Source: Fontibacillus phaseoli (GTDB lineage Bacteria > Bacillota > Bacilli > Paenibacillales > Paenibacillaceae). Taken from it: DNA of 64,000 nt. Positions 1 through 8,578 of this stretch are shown piece after piece. The stretch is from assembly GCF_003337355.1 (NCBI RefSeq), contig NZ_QPJW01000005.1:186001-250000 (forward strand), read 5' to 3'. How positions within the stretch are numbered: the first letter of the stretch is position 1; every line of letters begins with the position of its first letter. The position numbers were made by a program, and so were the translations under genes. Below the pieces are notes generated by a model, which worked only from the letters and a program-made list of their open reading frames with translations, made no database searches and was not told the origin of the DNA.

Positions 1-368
1 ATCTGATACAAGTTATATACGATTTGCCGCACATTCCCTTTCGTGCGGTTCAGCGCTTGCGGAATTTGGGAAGCCCGCGAACCTGAACCTTCGGCAATGG
101 CTCTGGCATAGGGCCTGAGATCATTTGCGCCAATGGACACGGTGATGATGTCGGCCTGCCGAAGCGCCGCCCGAAAGCGCGAATCCCCCTGTACCGCCGC
201 CAGTAGCTTTTGCGAGGTCATTCCGTTGACGCCCAAGTTTTCATAATCTACCCGGGTACGGAGTCGGCTTTCCGCCATCCGCCGATAGATGGGCGCAAAT
301 CCTCCGCTCAGCCAGGCTCCCGCGCCCGTCGTCAATGAATCCCCTATGGCCGTGTAAAGGTAACCCAT
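1..368 (-). CDS. SGNH/GDSL-type esterase or lipase (3' part cut by window edge)
   Basis: About 122 codons are visible, read from the ATG at 366-368 leftwards to the window edge with no stop. The protein opens MGYLYTAIGDSLTTGAG; the GDSL block with its nucleophilic serine lies at residues 9-12. A second block, SIGANDL, matches the GxND block III of SGNH hydrolases. The family hydrolyses carboxylic esters, including lipids and acetylated sugars; the substrate cannot be read from sequence. No signal peptide is seen, so a cytosolic enzyme is likely. A GGAGGTG ribosome site lies just upstream. It occupies the place after glyA where upp sits in B. subtilis. Confidence 0.85.
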   Translation of the reverse strand, partial: MGYLYTAIGDSLTTGAGAWLSGGFAPIYRRMAESRLRTRVDYENLGVNGMTSQKLLAAVQGDSRFRAALRQADIITVSIGANDLRPYARAIAEGSGSRASQIPQALNRTKGNVRQIVYNLYQ

Positions 369-530
369 TGCAACACCTCCTCCGCCCCTGTCTCTTCCGG
401 CAGCGGGCATATCATTTTCACCTGAGGGATATACCAATTCCTGTATACGATATCGTATGTGAAAAATGAGGGACGGGACAGGGGAATTCGCGTATTCTTT
501 AGTTCCCGTCTTTGACAGAGTCAGAAACAC

Positions 531-563
531 AAAAAACCGCCCGCAGATCACTGCGGGCGGTTT
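531..563 (-). terminator. Rho-independent terminator of glyA
   Basis: A GC-rich hairpin with arms of about 13 bp (AAACCGCCCGCAG and its complement) around a 4-base loop, followed on the minus strand by a T run. It lies 15 bases after the glyA stop. Confidence 0.9.
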
Positions 564-577
564 AACTAGTCTATAAA

Positions 578-1828
578 TTACTCGTAGCTGAGTTCAGGAT
601 AGATCGGGAATTTATCGGTCAATTCGACCACTTGTTGACGGGCTTTGGCCAGGGTCGCTTCATCCTTGGCGTTCTTCAGAACCAGCGCGATGACTTGGCC
701 GATCGCCTTCATCGCTTCCTGATCCATTCCGCGGGAAGTTACCGCCGGCGTACCGATGCGGATACCGCTGGTCACGAACGGGCTGGTAGGGTCGAACGGA
801 ATGGCGTTCTTGTTCACGGTGATGCCGATGGAATCAAGCACATGCTCGGCGTCCTTACCCGTGATGTTCAAATTGCGGGTATCGATGAGCATCAGGTGGT
901 TGTCCGTACCGCCGGACACCAGGTTCAAACCTTCGGAAACCAAGGTTTCCGCCAATACCTTGGCGTTTTTCACGACGTTTTCCGCATAAGTTTTGAATGA
1001 AGGTTCCAAAGCCTCGCCCAGAGCAACGGCTTTGGAAGCAATGACATGCATCAACGGGCCGCCTTGCGTTCCAGGGAACACGGCCTTGTCGATAGCTGCG
1101 GCCCATGGCTGACGGCACAGAATCATGCCGCCGCGCGGTCCGCGCAGCGTTTTGTGCGTCGTCGTCGTTACGAAGTGCGCATGCGGCACCGGATTCGGGT
1201 GCAGGCCTGCGGCAACGAGGCCGGCGATATGAGCCATATCGACCATGAACAGCGCGCCTACGTCGTTAGCGATGGAGGCAAGTTTTTCAAAATCGATGAT
1301 GCGCGGATAAGCACTGGCTCCAGCAACGATCATCTTAGGACGATGTTTGAAAGCAGCTTTGCGCACTTCGTCATAATCGATGAGGAACGAATCTTCCTGA
1401 ACTCCGTAAGCTACGAAGTTATAAAACAAACCGGAAGCATTTACCGGGCTGCCGTGCGTAAGGTGACCGCCATGGGCCAGGTTCATCCCGAGAACGGTAT
1501 CTCCAGGCTTCAAGGCCGTCAGATAAACAGCCAGGTTGGCTTGTGCGCCGGAGTGAGGCTGTACGTTGGCATGTTCGGCGCCAAACAGTTCCTTCGCACG
1601 GTCGCGGGCGATATTTTCCACGATATCGACATGCTCGCAGCCGCCATAGTAGCGTTTACCGGGATATCCCTCCGCATATTTATTCGTCAACACGGAGCCC
1701 ATCGCTTCCATAACCGCTTCGCTGACAATATTTTCCGATGCGATCAGTTCAATATTGTTCCGTTGACGCTTGAGCTCCAAATTCATCGCTTCCAGTACCG
1801 CCGGGTCTTGCTTTCTCAATTGATCCAT
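578..1828 (-). CDS. glyA: Serine hydroxymethyltransferase
   Basis: Converts serine and tetrahydrofolate to glycine and 5,10-methylene-tetrahydrofolate, the main source of one-carbon units for purines, thymidylate and methionine. It is a cytosolic PLP enzyme. The 416-residue length is typical of bacterial GlyA. The PLP-binding lysine lies in [14 protein letters not shown] (K226), and the N-terminal [12 protein letters not shown] block is intact. The ATG at 1826-1828 follows an AGGAGG site. It lies 36 bases after ywlG on the same strand and probably shares its transcript, which starts behind a ZTP riboswitch. This fits glyA as a one-carbon gene induced when folate runs short. Confidence 0.98.
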   Translation of the reverse strand: MDQLRKQDPAVLEAMNLELKRQRNNIELIASENIVSEAVMEAMGSVLTNKYAEGYPGKRYYGGCEHVDIVENIARDRAKELFGAEHANVQPHSGAQANLAVYLTALKPGDTVLGMNLAHGGHLTHGSPVNASGLFYNFVAYGVQEDSFLIDYDEVRKAAFKHRPKMIVAGASAYPRIIDFEKLASIANDVGALFMVDMAHIAGLVAAGLHPNPVPHAHFVTTTTHKTLRGPRGGMILCRQPWAAAIDKAVFPGTQGGPLMHVIASKAVALGEALEPSFKTYAENVVKNAKVLAETLVSEGLNLVSGGTDNHLMLIDTRNLNITGKDAEHVLDSIGITVNKNAIPFDPTSPFVTSGIRIGTPAVTSRGMDQEAMKAIGQVIALVLKNAKDEATLAKARQQVVELTDKFPIYPELSYE

Positions 1829-1864
1829 GTTTCATAGTCCTCCTATGCTAAAATAATTAATCAC

Positions 1865-2449
1865 TTAGTCACATAACCGCGAATCCTGACTTTGCGGCAG
1901 CGCGTACACGGCACGCTCCCCACCGATCAGCTTCGGGCGGCTCCATGCCGCATTCACCCGGGCCTTGCCTACAAATCGCAAGGTCGGCCGGAACGGTACG
2001 GCCACTCGGCGCAAATGCATGCCGATCAGCGTCTCGCCGATGTCGATCCCGGCATGGGCCTCCAAACTCTCGGCCAGGCAAGGCTCGATCAACCGCTTAT
2101 AAGCGGTTGCCGCCATAGAACCACCGGCTTTCGGCACGGGAACGGCGGCCACTTCCGTAAGCCCCATACGCTCCAATACCTGCCGCTCCACGACAAGCGC
2201 CCGGTTCAAATGCTCGCAGCATTGAAAAGCCAAGTCGAATCCGCGTCTCCGCCGAACCTCTTCGATGCCGTCGAATAGCTCGGCGGCGATATGTTCCGCG
2301 CCTCCCGTGCCGATTCGCGCTCCCGCCACTTCGCTCGTGCTGACACCGATAACCACCAACCGCCCTGGCCCCAGTCCTGCGGCTTCCGCTAACTCTTCCA
2401 AAATTTCCGCGACCTGTCCCCGGATCTCTCCGGGCTCTGACATGTCCAT
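1865..2449 (-). CDS. ywlG: TIGR01440/UPF0340 family protein (YwlG-like)
   Basis: Matches the UPF0340 family, which is widespread in Bacilli, sits next to glyA and has no established biochemical role. The family blocks VVIGVSTSEVAG, GFDLAFQCCEHLNRALV and PVPKAGGSMAATAY are present. The frame could start at 2494, but the ATG at 2447-2449 has an AAAGGGG site at good distance and gives the usual family N-terminus (195 aa), so that start is preferred. It is the first gene behind the ZTP riboswitch, with glyA directly downstream. This co-regulation suggests, but does not prove, a link to one-carbon or glycine metabolism. Confidence 0.88.
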   Translation of the reverse strand: MDMSEPGEIRGQVAEILEELAEAAGLGPGRLVVIGVSTSEVAGARIGTGGAEHIAAELFDGIEEVRRRRGFDLAFQCCEHLNRALVVERQVLERMGLTEVAAVPVPKAGGSMAATAYKRLIEPCLAESLEAHAGIDIGETLIGMHLRRVAVPFRPTLRFVGKARVNAAWSRPKLIGGERAVYALPQSQDSRLCD

Positions 2450-2629
2450 GTTCGCATGCCCCTTTCTCTCCAGAGAATGGCTCTTTCTCGTCAAAAACTA
2501 TCTTTATTATACCTAAAACCGCAGGCATATTAACGACAAACTTCGAGCAAAACCACACTGCCGGAAAGATCCTCTCATTGGAACAACCTAAACAACGCAA
2601 CACACAACGGAATCAAAACGGACTTATGA

Positions 2630-2668
2630 CGAAAAAAGAGCATGACGCGAAATAGCGTCTTGCTCTTT
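2630..2668 (-). terminator. Riboswitch-linked intrinsic terminator
   Basis: On the minus strand the arms AAAGAGCAAGACGC and GCGTCATGCTCTTT pair around a 6-base loop and are followed by a T run. The hairpin starts at the 3' edge of the ZTP aptamer, so it is the likely expression platform: termination without ligand, read-through with ZTP/ZMP. Confidence 0.85.
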
Positions 2669-2741
2669 GCCCAGGCGACCGGCCGTATATTCCGATGCTC
2701 CACCGTGGTTTCATCCACTTTCGTCGCCAGTCACATCGGAT
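2668..2741 (-). ncRNA. ZTP riboswitch (pfl motif) upstream of ywlG-glyA
   Basis: Read on the minus strand, the conserved pfl-motif parts appear in order. First comes GTGACTGGCG (revcomp of about 2725-2734). Then a GTGG/CCAC hairpin is followed by GGTGGAGC, and CGCCTGGGCA closes the aptamer (revcomp of 2668-2677). An intrinsic terminator follows at once. The family senses the purine intermediates ZTP/ZMP, which build up when 10-formyl-tetrahydrofolate is scarce, and it commonly controls glyA and purine or folate genes. The first gene downstream is ywlG (start 2449), then glyA. About 180 bases of leader separate the terminator from ywlG. Confidence 0.9.
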
Positions 2742-2807
2742 CTTCATTGCTAGCTTAAGAATAAAACATAAGTGAGACAAATGCAACCGGGTATTCCCCC
2801 GAAATCC

Positions 2808-3395
2808 TTAACCGCCAAAATGTTCTTGCTCGAGCTTGTCCAACAGGCTTACAATCGCGGCACGTATTTCTGCCGCCGCCCGGTCATAATCTCCGCGGGA
2901 ACCTCCGAACGGATCGGAAATATCATGAACCGGCATCCGCTGCAGCAGCTCGTTCAATCGACGCCGCGCCGTCTCATCCGGCTTCTTTCCCAGCGCCCGG
3001 TCCAGTTCAAGATCGGCCGCCAGCCGCTGCAACTCTTCTTTCTCGGCTAACACCGCGGGATCATTTTGAGCGTATTCTTTAAGCGTATATATTTTATCGG
3101 CTGCCTCCGGAAAGGCATGGATCATTTGCCGCTTGTGCCCTTCTGTCAATCCAAGAATCAAATCGGCCCATTCCACCAGTTCCGCATGCAACGGTGTCGA
3201 TAGAATACGATCCCCGATTCCCTGCTCCTTAAGAACGGCATCCGCATGATGCGAGATCGGCATTCCTTGAGCCGCTGCCACTCCGGCAGAGCGCACCTCC
3301 ACATTGAGGCCCCGCCCCCGGGCCAGCTTACGCATCATGCCTTCCGCCATCGGACTGCGGCAGGTATTGCCCGTACAAACAAACAAAATTTTCAT
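2808..3395 (-). CDS. ywlE: Low-molecular-weight phosphatase, protein-arginine phosphatase type (YwlE-like)
   Basis: The N-terminus MKILFVCTGNTCRSPMAEG carries the C-x5-R-S phosphate loop (C7 to R13, S14). The residue after Asn is Thr11, the position reported in Bacillus YwlE to favour phospho-arginine over phospho-tyrosine. Such enzymes reverse McsB arginine phosphorylation and so tune CtsR/ClpCP protein quality control. At 195 residues it is longer than the usual 150 or so; the extra part is a charged segment at about residues 120-165. GGAGGTGA precedes the ATG at 3393-3395. Its neighbour mntP matches the B. subtilis ywlD-ywlE order, but the next expected gene, ywlF/rpiB, is absent here. Confidence 0.88.
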   Translation of the reverse strand: MKILFVCTGNTCRSPMAEGMMRKLARGRGLNVEVRSAGVAAAQGMPISHHADAVLKEQGIGDRILSTPLHAELVEWADLILGLTEGHKRQMIHAFPEAADKIYTLKEYAQNDPAVLAEKEELQRLAADLELDRALGKKPDETARRRLNELLQRMPVHDISDPFGGSRGDYDRAAAEIRAAIVSLLDKLEQEHFGG

Positions 3396-3452
3396 TTCTA
3401 AATCACCTCCGCCAGGATGCCGAATCCTGTATTTCTAATCAGTGTTATTGTA

Positions 3453-4013
3453 TCAGAAGATAAACAGGAGGCCAAACGCAAGCAGGATGGCTCCTCCCGC
3501 CGCCTCTCCGTAATCGCCGAGACTCCGGCCGACGCTTCGCCCCAGGGCAAGCCCCATCATCGACATCAGGCCGCCAAAAAAGCCAAAAACCAATACGGTC
3601 ATTAGCAGATCGCTATGGAACATCCCCAAAGATACCCCCACCGAAAAAGAATCAATGCTGACGCTCAGCGAAAACAGAAGAACCCCCCATAATGTACGGT
3701 GATTGATCGATTGAAACCCGCTGCCTTTAAAGGAACTAAAGATCATGTGCGCTCCCAGCAGCAAGAGCAGCCCGCCAGAGACATACCTTGCCAGGTGCCC
3801 GAGCAGAACTCCCACATATTGGCCCGCAAAAATCCCGACCAGCGGCATCAGCACATGAAAAAGAGCTACGGCCGTCCCGATGCGGAAAGCATCGCTGCGC
3901 CGTACCCCTTTCATGCCGATACCGACCCCGAGCGAAAAAGCGTCCATTCCAAGGGCAATCGCCATCAGTAGAATGGTCATCACTTCCCCTAACCGTGCAA
4001 ATGCCTCTGTCAT
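3453..4013 (-). CDS. mntP: Manganese efflux pump MntP (YwlD-like)
   Basis: A membrane exporter that removes excess Mn2+. The protein (186 aa from the chosen start) has about six hydrophobic helices in two related halves. Each half carries the family motif, ALGMDAFSLGVG near the N-terminus and SVSIDSFSVGVSLG in the middle, with acidic residues thought to carry the metal. The frame stays open to 4166, but that extension overlaps the antiporter gene and lacks family character. The ATG at 4011-4013 has a GGAGGAG site and gives the normal length. A short inverted repeat lies at 4038-4069, just before the ribosome site. Confidence 0.9.
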   Translation of the reverse strand: MTEAFARLGEVMTILLMAIALGMDAFSLGVGIGMKGVRRSDAFRIGTAVALFHVLMPLVGIFAGQYVGVLLGHLARYVSGGLLLLLGAHMIFSSFKGSGFQSINHRTLWGVLLFSLSVSIDSFSVGVSLGMFHSDLLMTVLVFGFFGGLMSMMGLALGRSVGRSLGDYGEAAGGAILLAFGLLFIF

Positions 4014-4116
4014 ACCGCCACTCCTCCATGTCCGAATACTTCTTGTACCACCATATGCGGACAAGAAGTTATTCATGACATGACGGACCAAGCGCAAAAC
4101 CCGGTATTGCAGTCCT

Positions 4117-6153
4117 CTATTCTTCCTCGCCGGGTTCCAAAATGCCCGCCTCCAAATAGTTAACATATTGCCTTAACTTGTTAGCCGACGTCCAGTTGAT
4201 ATCGCCCTGCTCGAATAACGACTGCACCTCGTTGCGCTGTGCCTGCATCCCTTTAATGCGAAGCTCGTTTTTATGCTGGTTGAACATATCCTCATCTTCA
4301 ATAGTACCGGTTATCCCGGAACGTCCCTGAAGACGTTTGATCATTTCCTTATATTGCGCCATAACCAGAATGGATTCCTGCCGGTTCTCTTCATTGGCTT
4401 GCGCCTTTACGGCTTCAAGCGCAGCCATGGAGGTCCGGAGCCTTGCGGCTTTAAGCTGTTCCATGGCTTCCGCCGGGAGGCCGCCGGTTTTGTGTTTGAA
4501 GAACTGTTTCGAGAACAAGCGGCGAATCCGGAGCAGCGACACCAGGACCTGCATTTTGAAGCGGCCCGACATGACCATCTCCATCTGGTTCATCACCTCT
4601 TGGATTTTGGAAGCCAATTCACCAGTAATCTCGCCGCGGTCCAACATGCTTTGGATCTCCCGCCGCTCGGCTTGAAGTCCGGCAAGCCGCAGTTTCATCA
4701 CGGCATTGTTTCTTCTCCGGTCCGACCACTCTTGGCCCCGCTCGTTTTGCAACCGGATCAATTGACGATGGTAACTCCCCAGTACCGATCGCGCCGCTGC
4801 TTCATTTTCCTCGACGGTCGCCTCTTTGATCGCCTTGATTCCCGCCTGCAGCATGGAGATGCGGGCTTCACATTCCCGTTCGGCGACATGATCCGCACCG
4901 TCTTCGGGTCGTTTCGAGAGCAGCGGCAGCACAACACTGGCGATAATTAGCGAGCATAGAATTACCCCGGCCGCCAGGAAAATGATCAGATCCCGCTCAG
5001 GAAACGGGGTTCCGTCCTGAAGCACATAGGGAATGGAGAAAGCCGCGGCCAATGTAACCGCACCCCGAACGCCGGATAAAGAAATAAGCACGGAAGACAT
5101 CAGCTTCGGCTTCCCCATATTTTCTCCGCTACCGAGCAACCAGGAACCTTCCCAGAACAAATATACCCATATAAACCTTAGAACGATCAGGCCTAGAGAA
5201 ATCAGGCCAATAAATCCCAGCACCTGCACATTGCTGTAGGCCGGGCTTTGAAATATCGTTTCCGTCGCGCCGGGAATTTGCAGCCCCAAAATGACGAATA
5301 CGAGACCGTTCAAAATGTAAAGAATAACGGACCATGTATTTTGCGACACCATCCGAAGCTCGGCCTGCATCGATTCATTGCGGTCCCGCTCAATGGCATG
5401 CACAATCCCGCCCGCCACAACGGCCAAGATCCCGGAGAAGCCAAGTTCTTCCGTCACCAGATAAATCACGAAAGGGGTCAAAATCTGGATCAACATATGT
5501 ATCGTGACGTCTTCCATGCCGAGCCGGCGGATAAACATCCGCAGCCAAACGATAAGAAAGGCAGCGATTGCGCCCACGACCAATCCGCCGATCGCGATCC
5601 ACAAAAAGCTTAGCGTTGCTTCGGTGATGGAAAACACCCCGGTCACCGTGGCCGCCACCGCGAATTTAAACGCGACCAGCCCCGAAGCGTCGTTCATCAG
5701 CGACTCCCCTTCGAGCAGACGCATGATGCCTTTAGGCAAATGAATTCTGCCTGCCAAGGCGCTCACGGCGACCGCATCCGTCGGGGACAAGATGGCCGCG
5801 AGCGCAAAAGCCGCGGGCAGCGGAATGCTCGGGATCAGCCAATGGATCAGATAACCTCCCGCAAATACGGTGACGAACACCAATCCAAGGGCGAGCAGCA
5901 GGATCGGGGCCCTTAAGTCCCACAGTTCCTCGCGCGGGGTCCGTTTGCCGTCATTGTAGAGCAGCGGGGCGATAAAGAGCAGGAGGAATAACTCGGAATT
6001 CAGCGGCAAATGAATGCCGATCGGCAGTAAAGCCACCAAAGTTCCCAGTATGATTTGCAAGAGCGGGACCGGGACGAACGGAATGAACCGGTTCAGTACA
6101 TTCGATACCCCGATCAAAACAAGCATGATGAGTACGATTTCAAATATTTCCAA
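4117..6153 (-). CDS. CPA1-family Na+/H+ antiporter
   Basis: Exchanges Na+ (and perhaps K+) for protons at the cytoplasmic membrane. The first 420 residues or so contain about 12 hydrophobic helices. The antiporter core motif SPTDAVAVSAL lies near residue 125 and ESLMNDASGLVAFK soon after, as in NhaP/NhaK proteins. The last 250 residues are a soluble, charged, helical domain, probably regulatory. The 678-residue length suits this class. The start is uncertain: the frame opens with TTG at 6151-6153, with only a weak GGGG upstream and no earlier ATG. It lies between mntP and a DUF72 gene, an insertion relative to the B. subtilis ywl order. Confidence 0.9.
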   Translation of the reverse strand: MEIFEIVLIMLVLIGVSNVLNRFIPFVPVPLLQIILGTLVALLPIGIHLPLNSELFLLLFIAPLLYNDGKRTPREELWDLRAPILLLALGLVFVTVFAGGYLIHWLIPSIPLPAAFALAAILSPTDAVAVSALAGRIHLPKGIMRLLEGESLMNDASGLVAFKFAVAATVTGVFSITEATLSFLWIAIGGLVVGAIAAFLIVWLRMFIRRLGMEDVTIHMLIQILTPFVIYLVTEELGFSGILAVVAGGIVHAIERDRNESMQAELRMVSQNTWSVILYILNGLVFVILGLQIPGATETIFQSPAYSNVQVLGFIGLISLGLIVLRFIWVYLFWEGSWLLGSGENMGKPKLMSSVLISLSGVRGAVTLAAAFSIPYVLQDGTPFPERDLIIFLAAGVILCSLIIASVVLPLLSKRPEDGADHVAERECEARISMLQAGIKAIKEATVEENEAAARSVLGSYHRQLIRLQNERGQEWSDRRRNNAVMKLRLAGLQAERREIQSMLDRGEITGELASKIQEVMNQMEMVMSGRFKMQVLVSLLRIRRLFSKQFFKHKTGGLPAEAMEQLKAARLRTSMAALEAVKAQANEENRQESILVMAQYKEMIKRLQGRSGITGTIEDEDMFNQHKNELRIKGMQAQRNEVQSLFEQGDINWTSANKLRQYVNYLEAGILEPGEEE

Positions 6154-6254
6154 AGCTCAAGCCCCGTACGAGAAGTATGACAGCGCCGGCCAGACCGGCG
6201 ATTGGTAAAGCGAAAACCGGAACGGAAACGGAAGGATTCCAACGCCCCTTCGGC

Positions 6255-7115
6255 CTACTCTTCCTCCCCGAACAAATCCATCTGTTTCGGCGGCAGACCC
6301 ACCGCTTCGAGGCCTAGAAGCTTCATCATCTCCACGGCGTTCGGAGCGGCGTCCCCGCCGGAATTGTTATTGAAAATCATGCAGATTTCTTCCGTGCCTT
6401 TGCTTTCGAGGACGGCCAGCTTTTCCCGCCAATCCAGCAGTTCTTCCCGGTTGTACCGGTAAAGGTTGCGGACTTCCCGCCAATTGGGAGCACCTCCCTG
6501 CAGCCAGCCTCCGGTGTTTCGTCCATGAAGCCTGACGATCGTAAGCCCGGAATCCGTCGGTTCCAGAACCGCGGGAACCGAGCCTTCCCCGACTTGCGGT
6601 TCATCGCAAATAATATGAATCCATCCTTCGCTCCGCATAAAAGAGAGCGTTTCTTCCCGCACCTCCGGGGCATACCAGCTCTGATTCCGGAATTCCAAGG
6701 CCAGCGGCAAAGAGCCCATCCACTTTCTAACGGCACGGAGCCGGCGGATGTTGTCCGTCGTGCAATCGAACCAGGGCGGAAATTGAAACATCACGGCCTT
6801 TAACCGTCCCGATTCTACGACCGGACGTATGGAATCCAGGTAAGCCTGGAACATTTCACCCGGGCCGCCATACGGATTTTTGCCCCGATTATGTCCGGTC
6901 ATTCCCCGGTACGCTTTCAAGATAAACGTAAAATGAGGAGGCGTCTCCTCCAGCCATCGCCGGTAAGTGCGCTCTTCAAGCACGGCGTAAAAAGAACTAT
7001 CGACCTCAACGACCGGAAAATGCCTGGCGTAAAGCGCAAGCTTGGCTTTGGCCGGCGTTCCGGCCGGATAAAGTTCATCGTGATCTCCCCATCCGGTTAA
7101 ACCGATCGAGATCAT
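6255..7115 (-). CDS. DUF72 domain protein (YecE/YunF-like)
   Basis: A 286-residue member of the DUF72 family of TIM-barrel-like proteins. The blocks ISIGLTGW at the N-terminus, FPVVEVDSSFYAV, FQFPPWFD and LALEFRNQSWY are typical. No catalytic role is established for the family. A cytosolic protein is expected, with no signal or membrane segment. The ATG at 7113-7115 follows a GGGG-rich weak site. It lies 47 bases downstream of the threonylcarbamoyl-AMP synthase gene on the same strand and may be cotranscribed with it. Confidence 0.85.
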   Translation of the reverse strand: MISIGLTGWGDHDELYPAGTPAKAKLALYARHFPVVEVDSSFYAVLEERTYRRWLEETPPHFTFILKAYRGMTGHNRGKNPYGGPGEMFQAYLDSIRPVVESGRLKAVMFQFPPWFDCTTDNIRRLRAVRKWMGSLPLALEFRNQSWYAPEVREETLSFMRSEGWIHIICDEPQVGEGSVPAVLEPTDSGLTIVRLHGRNTGGWLQGGAPNWREVRNLYRYNREELLDWREKLAVLESKGTEEICMIFNNNSGGDAAPNAVEMMKLLGLEAVGLPPKQMDLFGEEE

Positions 7116-7162
7116 GCCATCCCCGCCCTTCCTGGAAAAGGACCCGCCGATTCGGCGGAACC

Positions 7163-8341
7163 TTATACGTTAATTACCTGCTGGCCCGCCGCTTTAAGCA
7201 GGCGGTTCATCACGGCGGCGCCGAGTCCCTCCTGCGGGCAGGACTCGGCCATAATAAAGGTGACGCCGCTGTCGTCAAAGCGGCGGAGCGCCCCGTAGAG
7301 ACGATGCGCAGCCGTCTCCAGCGCCGTTAAGCTGCCGAGCGAAAGCACGCAGTCGGCGCGGTAGAACGGGAGGTGCTCGTCAAAGGCGAGCACGCCCGTG
7401 ACCTCCCCGCGCGCCTTGGCCGCGTCGAGCTCGGCCTGGATGGCGCCCGCCACCACTTCGGGGGCGGGCCCGGTCACGACACGCAGCGCCCCGCGGGGCG
7501 CATAGTGCGTGTACTTCATGCCCGGCGAGCGCGGCGCCGGCATGCCGTCAGCTTCGCTGACGCCGCCCCCGCTTTGCAGGGCGGCGTCCAACCGCACGCC
7601 CGCGACATGGCGGGCGAGCTCTTCGACCGTGATCCCGCCGGGGCGGAGCACGGTCACGATCCCGTCGGCGCCGGCCTCCACCACCGTCGACTCCACGCCC
7701 ACCCCGGTGGGTCCGCCGTCGACGATGCCGTCGATGCGGCCGGCCAGATCATCGCCGACGTGGCTCGCCAGCGTCGGGCTCGGCCGCCCCGACCGGTTAG
7801 CGCTGGGCGCCGCCACCGGGCAGCCCGCTGCGGCGATGAGCCGCAGCGCAATACCGTGGGCCGGCATCCGCACGGCCACGGTGTCCAGGCCCGCCGTCAC
7901 GCGAGGCGAGACGGCGCCGGGGGCCACGGGCAGCACCAGCGTCAGCGGCCCGGGCCAAAAAGCCTCCATGAGCGCCTGCGCGGTCTCGTTCACTTCCGTA
8001 ACGAGACCCGCCAGCGCGCTGACGTCGGCAATATGCACGATCAGCGGATTGTCGGATGGCCGCCCCTTGGCGGCAAATATCGCCTCCACCGCCGCCGTGT
8101 TGCGAGCGTCCGCCCCGAGACCGTATACCGTCTCGGTCGGGAACGCTACCGTTCCGCCCGCCGCCAGCAAGGCACCCGCCTCGGCCAGCGACCGTTCGGC
8201 ATCCCGCCCGGCTTCCCGCCCCTGCGGCTTGTCCGTTTCATCCGCAGCAAGCGCAATACTATCCATCAAAACGGTCACATCCCACAACCGGGTGCTCCGC
8301 GAATATTCAACTCCGCTTTCATTCATCCTCTTATATCCCAT
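7163..8341 (-). CDS. L-threonylcarbamoyladenylate synthase (Sua5/YwlC)
   Basis: Makes threonylcarbamoyl-AMP from threonine, bicarbonate and ATP, the first step of the t6A37 modification of ANN-reading tRNAs. The YrdC domain is clear: GGTVAFPTETVYGLGADA, then KGRPSDNPLIVH and the SANRSGRPSPT block. A C-terminal Sua5 domain follows after SPGMKYTHYAPRG, giving the long Sua5-type enzyme (up to 392 aa). Start choice is open: the ATG at 8341 has only a weak GATGAG, and another ATG lies at codon 6. The family segment TRLWDVT comes after both, so either would work. Positions 7350-8250 are markedly G+C-rich compared with the neighbours. Confidence 0.92.
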   Translation of the reverse strand: MGYKRMNESGVEYSRSTRLWDVTVLMDSIALAADETDKPQGREAGRDAERSLAEAGALLAAGGTVAFPTETVYGLGADARNTAAVEAIFAAKGRPSDNPLIVHIADVSALAGLVTEVNETAQALMEAFWPGPLTLVLPVAPGAVSPRVTAGLDTVAVRMPAHGIALRLIAAAGCPVAAPSANRSGRPSPTLASHVGDDLAGRIDGIVDGGPTGVGVESTVVEAGADGIVTVLRPGGITVEELARHVAGVRLDAALQSGGGVSEADGMPAPRSPGMKYTHYAPRGALRVVTGPAPEVVAGAIQAELDAAKARGEVTGVLAFDEHLPFYRADCVLSLGSLTALETAAHRLYGALRRFDDSGVTFIMAESCPQEGLGAAVMNRLLKAAGQQVINV

Positions 8342-8499
8342 AACAGCTCATCATCCCAAACTTTCCAATTTAGATACTCTCTATTATAACAATCCTTACT
8401 TAAGGTTAGCCACCCACAGCAAACTTAAGTAACCTACCAGTCTGTCTGCCTCTTCCGCAAACCCGAACAATTTCGGGGACCCTTCGATCCATCGTGCCC

Positions 8500-8541
8500 A
8501 AAACTAAAAGGACCGTACGGGAACACCACCCCGTACGGTTG
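8500..8541 (-). terminator. Rho-independent terminator of spoIIR
   Basis: The arms ACCGTACGGG and CCCGTACGGT pair around an 8-base loop, followed on the minus strand by CCTTTTAGTTTT. It lies about 40 bases after the spoIIR stop. Confidence 0.85.
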
Positions 8542-8578
8542 CTTTTGAAATATCACCATGAACAACTAACTATGAACC

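Noticed and set aside
1046-1837. Long open frame (263 codons) on the plus strand
   Set aside because: It is antisense to glyA, has no ribosome site and no family features; it follows from codon bias of the real gene.
2506-2511. TATAAT box between the ZTP terminator and ywlG
   Set aside because: No -35 hexamer at a proper distance was found, and the riboswitch already explains transcription; a second promoter cannot be excluded.
7373-8432. Frames of over 300 codons on the plus strand
   Set aside because: They are opposite the G+C-rich threonylcarbamoyl-AMP synthase gene; composition (Arg/Ala/Pro-rich) is typical of shadow frames.
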